Positions 1 through 5,034 of a DNA stretch of 6,136 bases are shown here, piece after piece (within the stretch, counting starts at the first letter, position 1; each line of letters opens with the position of its first letter). The notes below the pieces were generated by a model. It saw only the letters and a list, made by a program, of their open reading frames with translations. It searched no databases and had not been told where the DNA came from. Made by a program: the position numbers and the translations under genes. The stretch is from Streptomyces sp. NRRL WC-3549 (GTDB taxonomy: Bacteria > Actinomycetota > Actinomycetes > Streptomycetales > Streptomycetaceae). The DNA lies in assembly GCF_000721935.1 (NCBI RefSeq), contig NZ_KL585389.1, positions 76,907-83,042 of the forward strand, given 5' to 3'.

Positions 1-19
1 AGATGTGTATAAGAGACAG
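1..19 (+). other. Tn5 mosaic-end / tagmentation adapter remnant (artefact)
   Basis: The first 19 bases, AGATGTGTATAAGAGACAG, are identical to the Tn5 transposase mosaic end used in Nextera-type libraries. They sit exactly at the window edge and are AT-rich against very GC-rich flanking DNA. This is best read as untrimmed adapter at a contig end, not as a natural insertion: there is no transposase, no partner end and no target duplication in view. The apparent ATG at base 3 lies inside the adapter and is not a gene start. Confidence 0.96.
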
Positions 20-587
20 GCTGCAGACCGTCGTCGCGCGTGAACTGGCCGCCACCACCCCGGCCGTGGTGACGGTGGGCAGCATCCACGCGGGCAGCGG
101 TCCCAACGTCATCCCCGACCGGGCCGTCATCGAACTCAACGTCCGCACCTACGACGACGCCACGCGCACCCAGGTCCTGGACGCGATCGAGCGGATCGTC
201 GGAGCCGAGTGCGAGGCGTCCCGCGCACCGCGGAAGCCCGAGTTCGAGCGGACGGCCTCCTTCCCGCCCACCGTCAACGACGAGGAGCCGACCCGGCGCG
301 TCGCGGAGGCCTTCGGCGCGTACTTCGGCGACGACGCCCACACCGTCGAACTGCAGACCGCCAGCGAGGACCTGAGCGAGATCCCCCAGGCGTTCGGGGT
401 GCCGTTCACGTACTGGGCGATCGGCGGCATCGACCCCGAGCGCTACGCCGAGGCGGCCCGGAAGGGCACCGTGGCCCAGGACGTCCCGGTCAACCACAGC
501 GCCGCGTTCGCGCCCGTCGTCCAGCCGACCCTGGACACCGGCGTCAGCGCGGTGGTGGTGGCCGCCCTCGCCTGGCTCGGCGGCTGA
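20..587 (+). CDS. M20-family amidohydrolase/peptidase, C-terminal part (5' truncated)
   Basis: This is the last ~188 codons of a metal-dependent M20 hydrolase (amidohydrolase or N-acyl amino acid hydrolase type), reading in frame from the first native codon at base 21 to TGA at 585-587. Visible are the end of the dimerisation domain, with the VGSIHAGSGPNVIPD signature typical of M20D amidohydrolases and the IELNVRTYD strand, and then the second half of the catalytic domain. In the catalytic part, ASEDLSEIP carries the Glu equivalent to the family's GSEDFS metal ligand, and PVNHSAAFAP carries the late His ligand. The N-terminal half with the other metal ligands is missing because the contig ends here, so the start and full length (usually about 390-430 residues) cannot be seen. 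Substrate is unknown. It lies outside the polyol operon, separated by 384 bases with hairpins. Family assignment is firm; subfamily is inferred. Confidence 0.86.
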
Positions 588-625
588 ACCCGCCCCGGAG
601 CCCCGGACCGCCCGGCGGCGAAGCG

Positions 626-667
626 CCGAGCCCGTGAAGCCGCTCGGGCACCGACGCGCGCGTGCCC
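626..667 (+). terminator. Candidate transcription terminator region (overlapping hairpins)
   Basis: About 40 bases after the amidohydrolase stop, two perfect 6-bp stems overlap: CCGAGC (626-631) with GCTCGG (642-647), and GGGCAC (646-651) with GTGCCC (662-667). A smaller CGGCG/CGCCG stem (613-617 with 624-628) competes with the first. There is no U-tract, which is common for actinomycete terminators but makes the call weak. Confidence 0.3.
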
Positions 668-709
668 TGGCGGCCTGCCCACGAGGGGCGAACACCGGCC
701 ACCCCTCCG

Positions 710-724
710 CGCCCGGACCGGGCG
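710..724. terminator. 15-bp perfect GC palindrome, candidate terminator
   Basis: CGCCCGGACCGGGCG is a perfect dyad with 7-bp arms around one central A; as RNA it folds into a 6-bp stem with a GAC loop. It lies 123 bases after the amidohydrolase stop. It may help end that transcript, but no U-run follows and a role as a protein-binding dyad is equally possible. Confidence 0.28.
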
Positions 725-738
725 GGCCCCGCGACCGC

Positions 739-759
739 GAAACGGGCGTGAAACGGGCG
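739..759 (+). repeat. Tandem decamer GAAACGGGCG, two copies
   Basis: GAAACGGGCG occurs at 739-748 and again at 750-759, an 11-base period close to one helical turn. A related pair (GAAACGGGCA at 837-846, CGAACGGGCA at 847-856) lies about 100 bases downstream with a 10-base period. Helically phased copies upstream of a regulator gene suggest protein-binding sites, but function is not shown. Confidence 0.4.
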
Positions 760-783
760 GGGTGACGGCCCGAACGGACGGTG

Positions 784-799
784 CGCCGGACGCCCGGCG
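784..799. repeat. GC hairpin (6-bp stem, 4-base loop)
   Basis: CGCCGG (784-789) pairs perfectly with CCGGCG (794-799) around an ACGC loop. It lies about 200 bases after the amidohydrolase stop and about 170 bases before the regulator start, so it belongs clearly to neither gene. It may be a chance structure in GC-rich DNA. Confidence 0.25.
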
Positions 800-871
800 G
801 CCGAAAAGCGCTCCGACCAGTGCGGGGCCTCCCCGGGAAACGGGCACGAACGGGCAGAGTCCGTGATGCGA

Positions 872-896
872 AGGAGCTGGTCGAACACCCGCTCCT
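872..896. promoter_or_regulatory. Imperfect inverted repeat upstream of the regulator gene, candidate operator
   Basis: AGGAGCTGGT (872-881) is the reverse complement of ACCCGCTCCT (887-896) at 9 of 10 positions, with a CGAAC centre; the one mismatch is T878 against C890. It ends 75 bases before the regulator's GTG. It overlaps a weak promoter-like pair: TGGTCG (878-883) and TACAAA (902-907), 18 bases apart. A repressor bound here would cover the -35 box. Autoregulation by the DeoR protein is inference only. Confidence 0.35.
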
Positions 897-940
897 GCTT
901 GTACAAACTATGCGAGGGCCCGAACGGTCACCGGGCTCTG

Positions 941-950
941 GCGAATTCGC
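941..950. promoter_or_regulatory. 10-bp perfect palindrome upstream of the regulator gene
   Basis: GCGAATTCGC is a perfect dyad with an AT core, in the probable 5' leader 21 bases before the regulator start. It could be an operator; it may also be chance. Confidence 0.25.
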
Positions 951-959
951 ACCTAGCAC

Positions 960-964
960 AAGGA
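960..964 (+). promoter_or_regulatory. Ribosome binding site of the DeoR-type regulator
   Basis: AAGGA lies 7 bases before GTG at 972 and decides the start. The nearby ATG at 964 is in another frame, and reading from 972 gives the standard DeoR N-terminus (MGTEERRRGIL). Confidence 0.65.
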
Positions 965-971
965 TGGTGTC

Positions 972-1722
972 GTGGGCACCGAGGAACGTCGGCGGGGCAT
1001 TCTCGAGACGGCCCGACAGGACGGTTCGGTCGACGTGAACCGGCTGGCCGAGGAGTTCCAGGTGGCCAAGGAGACCATCCGGCGCGATCTGCACACCCTT
1101 GAGGAGCACGGCCTCGTGCGGCGTACCCACGGCGGTGCGTACCCCGTGGAGAGCGCGGGCTTCGAGACCACCCTCGCGATGCGCACCACACGCCACGTGC
1201 CGCAGAAGTCGCGGATCGCGGCGGTCGCCGCCGACCTGCTCCAGGGTCTTCGTCGACGAGGGCTACACCCCGCAGCTCATCGCCGAGGCGCTGCCCCGCG
1301 ACCGGCCGCTGACCGTGGTCACCGCGTCCCTGGCCGTCGCGACGGTCCTCGCGGACGCGGAGAAGACCTCCGTGCTCCTGCTCGGCGGACGCGTCCGCAG
1401 CGGCACGATGGCGACCGTCGACCACTGGACCACCCGCATGCTCGCCGACTTCGTCATCGACCTGGCGTACGTCGGTGCGAACGGCATCTCCCGCCAGTAC
1501 GGGCTCACCACCCCCGACCCGGCCGTCAGCGAGGTCAAGGCGCAGGCCGTGCGCAGCTCCCGCCGCCGGATCTTCGCCGGAGTCCACACGAAGTTCGGAG
1601 CGGTGAGTTTCTGCCGCTTCGCCGGGGTCGGCGACTTGGAGGCCGTCGTCACCGACACCGGGCTGCCCGCGGCCGAGGCGCAGCGCTACTCCCTCCTCGG
1701 CCCCCACGTCATCCGCGTCTGA
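972..1722 (+). pseudogene. DeoR-family sugar-operon transcriptional regulator, frameshifted
   Basis: Codons 1-91 (972-1244) encode a complete DeoR winged-helix domain: the ERRRGIL start, the helix-turn-helix around residues 19-40 (VDVNRLAEEF, then VAKETIRRDL) and the LVRRTHGGA wing. The frame then breaks. The C-terminal sugar-phosphate sensor domain continues in the next frame from GTC at 1246 (VFVDEGYTPQLIAEAL) through LLLGGRVRSG, AYVGANGIS, GLTTPD and HTKFG to TGA at 1720-1722. Base 1245 is a single extra base where DeoR proteins normally have about four residues between the helix ending ADLLQ and the VFVD strand, so a net loss of about 11 bases fits best. Restoring it gives about 253 residues, the normal DeoR length. 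The protein is expected to repress the downstream operon and release it on binding a phosphorylated sugar; that is inference from family and position. HTKFG differs from the more usual D-S-S-K-F-G. As read, the product is a DNA-binding domain with a nonsense tail. A sequencing or assembly error is the alternative. Confidence 0.88.
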
Positions 1723-1736
1723 ACCCGTTGAGCAAG

Positions 1737-1770
1737 TGCCCCCGGTCTCCCGCGAGGAGCCCGGAGGGCA
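1737..1770 (+). terminator. Strong stem-loop after the regulator gene, candidate terminator
   Basis: TGCCCCCGG (1737-1745) pairs with CCGGAGGGCA (1761-1770) as nine base pairs with only A1765 bulged. After one T-C mismatch, CTCC (1747-1750) pairs with GGAG (1756-1759) around a CGCGA loop, giving 13 base pairs in total. It starts 15 bases after the regulator stop and 66 bases before the lipoprotein ATG. It probably separates the regulator transcript from the transporter operon. There is no U-tract, so attenuation or partial read-through is possible. Confidence 0.5.
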
Positions 1771-1775
1771 GCCCC

Positions 1776-1797
1776 GCCGTGTCCGAACGGGCACGGC
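1776..1797. promoter_or_regulatory. 22-bp imperfect palindrome upstream of the transporter operon, candidate operator
   Basis: The arms GCCGTGTCCG (1776-1785) and CGGGCACGGC (1788-1797) directly abut a central AA and are complementary at 9 of 10 positions; the exception is T1782 against G1791. It ends 38 bases before the lipoprotein ATG. Its core, CCGAACGG, also occurs at 770-777 and 920-927 upstream of the regulator gene. This makes it the best candidate binding site for the DeoR protein or another operon regulator. As RNA it could also form a hairpin. I see no convincing -35/-10 pair nearby. Confidence 0.42.
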
Positions 1798-1825
1798 ACC
1801 GACGTACGAACCGCTACGACCGATC

Positions 1826-1830
1826 AGGAG
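1826..1830 (+). promoter_or_regulatory. Ribosome binding site of the binding-lipoprotein gene
   Basis: AGGAG lies 5 bases before ATG at 1836 and fixes the start just ahead of a lipoprotein signal peptide. The same frame is open far upstream without a stop, so this site and the signal peptide decide the start. Confidence 0.8.
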
Positions 1831-1835
1831 AATCC

Positions 1836-3194
1836 ATGCCCCACCAGCAACGACGCCGCGGGACCCGCGTGCGTGCGGTCGCGGGCACCGCAGCGATGGC
1901 GCTTGTGGCCGTCGGGTGTGCCGGAGCCGGCGGCACCTCCTTCGGAGGAGGTGACGCGCTGAACGTACTGATGGTGAACAACCCGCAGATGCTCCAGTTG
2001 CAGAAGCTCACCGCGGAGCACTTCACCCGGGAGACCGGTATCAAGGTCAACTTCACCGTGCTTCCGGAGAACGACGTCCGCGACAAGATCAGCCAGGACT
2101 TCTCCAACCAGGCCGGACAGTACGACGTGGGCACCATCAGCAACTTCGAGGTGCCGTTCTTCGCGAAGAACGACTGGCTGCACGCCCTCGACGACTACGC
2201 CGAGCAGGACACCGCCTTCGACCAGGAGGACATCCTCAAGCCCCTGCGGGACGCGCTCACCGCCGAGGGCAAGCTCTACGCCGAACCCTTCTACGGCGAG
2301 TCGTCCTTCCTCATGTACCGCAAGGACGTCTTCGAGGCCGAGGGCCTCACCATGCCCGAGCACCCCACCTGGCAGCAGGTGGCGGACCTGGCGGCCCGGG
2401 CGGACGGAGCCGAGTCCGGCATGAAGGGCATCTGCCTGCGCGGACTGCCGGGCTGGGGTGAGCTCATGGCACCGCTCACCACCGTCGTCAACACCATGGG
2501 CGGCACCTGGTTCACCGAGGACTGGGAAGCCCGGCTGACCGCACCGGAGTTCAAGGAGGCCACCCGGTTCTACGTCGACCTCGTGCGCAAGCACGGCGAG
2601 CGCGGCGCCTCCCAGTCCGGCTACGCGGAATGCCTCAACAACATGACGCAGGGCAAGACGGCCATGTGGTACGACGCCACGGCCGGCGCCGGATCGCTGG
2701 AGGCGGCCGGCTCCCCGGTGAAGGGGAAGATCGGCTACGTCCCCGCGCCGGTCGAGAAGACCAAGAGCTCCGGCTGGCTCTACACCTGGGCCTGGGGCAT
2801 CCAGAAGGCATCCAGGAAGGCCGACGACGCCTGGAAGTTCGTCTCCTGGGCGTCCGGCAAGGAGTACGAGGAACTCGTCGGTGAGACCAGCGGCTGGTCC
2901 GACGTGCCCGCCGGGAAGCGCGCCTCCACCTATGACATCCCCGCCTACCGCGAGGAGGCCGGCGCCTTCGCCGACGTCACGAAGGAGGCCATCGCCGGCG
3001 CCGACTCGCTGAACCCCGGCACCCAGCCGCGCCCCGTCGCCGGCATCCAGTTCGTCGGCATACCCGAGTTCACCGATCTCGGCACCAAGGTCGCGCAGGA
3101 GATCAGCGCCGCCATCGCCGGCCGCCAGTCCGTCGACAAGGCGCTCGCCACCTCCCAGAAGCTGGCCGAGCAGGTCGCCAAGGAGTACCGATGA
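1836..3194 (+). CDS. Sugar/polyol ABC transporter substrate-binding lipoprotein (CUT1)
   Basis: This 452-residue extracellular binding protein captures the sugar or polyol and delivers it to the two permeases that follow. The N-terminus has a basic stretch (QQRRRGTRVR), a hydrophobic segment (residues 14-27) and a lipobox ending AVGC, so Cys28 is the likely lipidated, membrane-anchored residue. The mature part is an extracellular solute-binding family 1 fold: the first strand LNVLMVNN (42-49), the hinge region FYGESSFLMYRKDVFEAEGL (152-171), TQGKTAMWYDATAGAG (271-286), and SSGWLYTWAWGIQKASRKADDAWKF (311-335). That last block is typical of polyol-binding proteins such as the SmoE (sorbitol/mannitol) group. 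The length is normal for the class. AGGAG 5 bases upstream supports the start. The stop overlaps the next gene as ATGA, and AAGGAG inside its last codons (3180-3185) serves that gene. Sorbitol or mannitol specificity is inferred from family resemblance and neighbours. Confidence 0.95.
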   Translation: MPHQQRRRGTRVRAVAGTAAMALVAVGCAGAGGTSFGGGDALNVLMVNNPQMLQLQKLTAEHFTRETGIKVNFTVLPENDVRDKISQDFSNQAGQYDVGTISNFEVPFFAKNDWLHALDDYAEQDTAFDQEDILKPLRDALTAEGKLYAEPFYGESSFLMYRKDVFEAEGLTMPEHPTWQQVADLAARADGAESGMKGICLRGLPGWGELMAPLTTVVNTMGGTWFTEDWEARLTAPEFKEATRFYVDLVRKHGERGASQSGYAECLNNMTQGKTAMWYDATAGAGSLEAAGSPVKGKIGYVPAPVEKTKSSGWLYTWAWGIQKASRKADDAWKFVSWASGKEYEELVGETSGWSDVPAGKRASTYDIPAYREEAGAFADVTKEAIAGADSLNPGTQPRPVAGIQFVGIPEFTDLGTKVAQEISAAIAGRQSVDKALATSQKLAEQVAKEYR

Positions 3195-4162
3195 CCACAG
3201 CAGCCGGCACCACACCACCCGTCTCCCCGCCCCGGGCGCCCGCGCCCGCACCCGCCCCCCGCAAGGGCGGACCCAGGGCATGGGCCACCCGGGCACCGCT
3301 CCTGCCCGCCCTGGTCTTCCTGATCGTCGTCACCCAGCTGCCGTTCGTGGCGACCCTGGTCATCTCCCTCTTCGACTGGAACTCCCTCAACCCCGACAAA
3401 CGCAGCTTCAACGGACTCGGCAACTACGCGTCCGTCTTCACCGACGCCGCGCTGCGGGACTCGGTCGTCACCACGGTGCTGCTCACCGCCGGTGTCGTCA
3501 TCGCCACGGTGGTCCTCGGGCTCGCCCTGGCCCTGCTCCTGGACCGGACGTTCTTCGGCCGCGGCATGGTCCGTACGCTCCTCATCACGCCGTTCCTGCT
3601 CGTGCCCGTCTCCGCCGCCCTGTTGTGGAAGCACGCCCTCTACAACCCGGAGTACGGGCTCTTCAACGGCGCCCTGCACTGGGTCGGCGACCTCTTCGGG
3701 GACACCTCCCCGAGCCAGCCCGACTGGATCGCCGACATGCCGCTGCTCGCCGTCATCGCCGCGCTGGTCTGGCAGTGGACGCCGTTCATGATGCTGATCC
3801 TGCTCGCCGGACTCCAGAGCCGGCCCGCCGAGGTGATCGAGGCCGCACGCCTCGACGGCGCGAGCGCCTGGCAGACCTTCCGCTACCTGACCCTGCCGCA
3901 CCTGCGCCGGTACCTGGAACTCGGCGTCCTGCTCGGGGCCGTCTACATCGTGCAGAACTTCGACGCGGTGTTCACCCTCACCGCGGGCGGACTCGGCACC
4001 GCCAACCTCCCCTACACGATCTACCAGACCTTCTACCAAGCCCACGAATACGGACTGGCGTCCGCCGCGGGGGTCGTCGTCGTGATCGGCACGATCATCA
4101 TCGCCACCTTCGCGCTCCGGGTCGTCTCGTCCCTCTTCAGTGAGGAGGCGAACCGCGCATGA
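3191..4162 (+). CDS. ABC transporter permease, MalF/SmoF type
   Basis: This 323-residue inner-membrane protein is one half of the translocation channel. A Pro/Ala-rich cytoplasmic tail (residues 9-28) precedes six predicted membrane segments at about 36-61, 92-117, 126-150, 184-208, 242-262 and 288-313. The EAA loop that contacts the ATPase lies between segments 4 and 5: EVIEAARLDGASAW with E217-A-A, G223 and the closing LP at 235-236. Further family marks are FDWN (61-64) and VQNFDAVFTLTAGG (254-267), the latter typical of MalF-like CUT1 permeases. ATG overlaps the lipoprotein stop by four bases, with AAGGAG 5 bases upstream, so the pair should be translationally coupled. Length is normal and nothing is broken. 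Its partner is the next gene. No ATPase is encoded in the visible operon. Confidence 0.95.
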   Translation: MTTAAGTTPPVSPPRAPAPAPAPRKGGPRAWATRAPLLPALVFLIVVTQLPFVATLVISLFDWNSLNPDKRSFNGLGNYASVFTDAALRDSVVTTVLLTAGVVIATVVLGLALALLLDRTFFGRGMVRTLLITPFLLVPVSAALLWKHALYNPEYGLFNGALHWVGDLFGDTSPSQPDWIADMPLLAVIAALVWQWTPFMMLILLAGLQSRPAEVIEAARLDGASAWQTFRYLTLPHLRRYLELGVLLGAVYIVQNFDAVFTLTAGGLGTANLPYTIYQTFYQAHEYGLASAAGVVVVIGTIIIATFALRVVSSLFSEEANRA

Positions 4163-5034
4163 CCGCCACCACCGTCCCCGCGTCCCCGTCCGTGCCCCGC
4201 ACGGCACGCAGGGCCAAGCGGCGCTCCACCGCCCTCGGCCTGCTGGCCTGGGCCGCCGGTCTCGCCTTCTGCCTGCCCGCGCTGTGGATGGTCCTCACCT
4301 CGCTGCACGCCGAGTCCGACGCGGCGACCAACCCGCCCTCCCTCTTCGCCCCGCTCACCCTCGACGGCTACCGGGCCTTCTTCGGCGCCGACACCGGTGT
4401 GACCCCCTGGCCGCCGCTGCTCAACTCCCTGGGGGCGTCCTTCTTCTCCACGCTCCTGGTCCTCCTGCTGGCGCTCCCGGCGGCGTACGCGCTCTCCATC
4501 CGGCGCGTACGCAAGTGGACCGACGTGCTGTTCTTCTTCCTCTCCACGAAGATGCTGCCCGTCGTCGCGGGACTGCTGCCCGTCTACCTGTTCGCCAAGA
4601 ACGTGGGAATGCTGGACAACATCTGGCTCCTGGTCCTCCTCTACACCTCGATGAACCTGCCGATCGCGGTCTGGATGCTCCAGTCCTTCCTCGCGGACGT
4701 GCCCGTCTCCGTCATCGAGGCCGCCCAGGTCGACGGGGCCCGGCTGCCGACCGTCCTGGCCCGGGTGGTCGCGCCGATGGCCGCCCCGGGCATCGCCGCC
4801 ACCGCGCTGATCTGCTTCATCTTCAGCTGGAACGAACTCCTCTTCGCACGGGTGCTCACCGGCGTCGTCGCCCAGACCGCGCCCGTCTTCCTCACCGGAT
4901 TCGTCACCAGCCAGGGCCTGTTCCTGGCCCAGCTGTGTGCCGCGTCCGTCGTCGTGTCCCTGCCGGTGCTCGCCGCCGGCTACGCCGCCCAGGACAAACT
5001 CGTCCAGGGCCTCTCTCTGGGAGCAGTGAAATAA
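4159..5034 (+). CDS. ABC transporter permease, MalG/SmoG type
   Basis: This 291-residue inner-membrane protein is the second half of the channel. Six membrane segments are predicted at about 25-49, 88-113, 121-146, 154-178, 211-236 and 255-275. The EAA loop reads VSVIEAAQVDGARLP, with E187-A-A and G193, and closes with AP at 205-206 where LP is usual; this is a mild variant in a MalG-type partner. FSWNELLFARVLTG (222-235) is the characteristic MalG-family block in segment 5. ATG overlaps the previous stop as ATGA and has GAGGAGG (4142-4148) 10 bases upstream. Its TAA shares one base with the next ATG (TAATG). It should pair with the preceding permease and a MalK/MsiK-type ATPase encoded elsewhere or beyond the window. 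The same open frame as the dehydrogenase begins inside this gene but is not coding there. Confidence 0.95.
   Translation: MTATTVPASPSVPRTARRAKRRSTALGLLAWAAGLAFCLPALWMVLTSLHAESDAATNPPSLFAPLTLDGYRAFFGADTGVTPWPPLLNSLGASFFSTLLVLLLALPAAYALSIRRVRKWTDVLFFFLSTKMLPVVAGLLPVYLFAKNVGMLDNIWLLVLLYTSMNLPIAVWMLQSFLADVPVSVIEAAQVDGARLPTVLARVVAPMAAPGIAATALICFIFSWNELLFARVLTGVVAQTAPVFLTGFVTSQGLFLAQLCAASVVVSLPVLAAGYAAQDKLVQGLSLGAVK

Larger units (their letters stand above)
588..971. other. Intergenic region between the amidohydrolase and the DeoR-type regulator
   Basis: This 384-base stretch holds no convincing gene. Short open frames cross it on both strands, but none has a ribosome site with recognisable protein content, and they are explained by the scarcity of stop codons at this GC content. 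The left part (about 610-725) is rich in GC hairpins and probably contains the end of the amidohydrolase transcript. The middle has repeated AACGGGC and CCGAACGG motifs. The right part (about 872-971) is less GC-rich and carries an imperfect inverted repeat, the 8-bp palindrome TTGTACAA (899-906) and a 10-bp palindrome, so it probably holds the promoter and operators of the regulator. Confidence 0.7.

Noticed and set aside
1..19. A natural Tn5-like transposon end
   Set aside because: The sequence is the engineered 19-base mosaic end exactly at the window edge, with no transposase or further element sequence.
3..20. ATG at base 3 as the start of the amidohydrolase
   Set aside because: It lies inside the Tn5 mosaic-end adapter, and the protein lacks the N-terminal half of the M20 fold. 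The gene is truncated by the contig end.
781..1102. Small plus-strand open frames before the regulator (starting near 781 and 863)
   Set aside because: Their residues are Arg/Pro/Gly-rich without family features, they overlap the regulator's conserved N-terminus in another frame, and the region has the features of a promoter.
972..3194. A single 740-residue protein fusing a DeoR DNA-binding domain to a sugar-binding protein
   Set aside because: The middle 197 codons have no family content, while another frame of the same DNA encodes a well-conserved DeoR sensor domain. The lipoprotein also has its own ribosome site and lipobox signal peptide at 1836.
1824..3296. A 490-residue open frame on the minus strand, and a similar 420-residue one at 2945-4207
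   Set aside because: Both lie antisense to strongly conserved transporter genes and have the low-complexity Gly/Arg/Val/Asp-rich composition of reverse-strand readings in high-GC DNA. No domain is recognisable.
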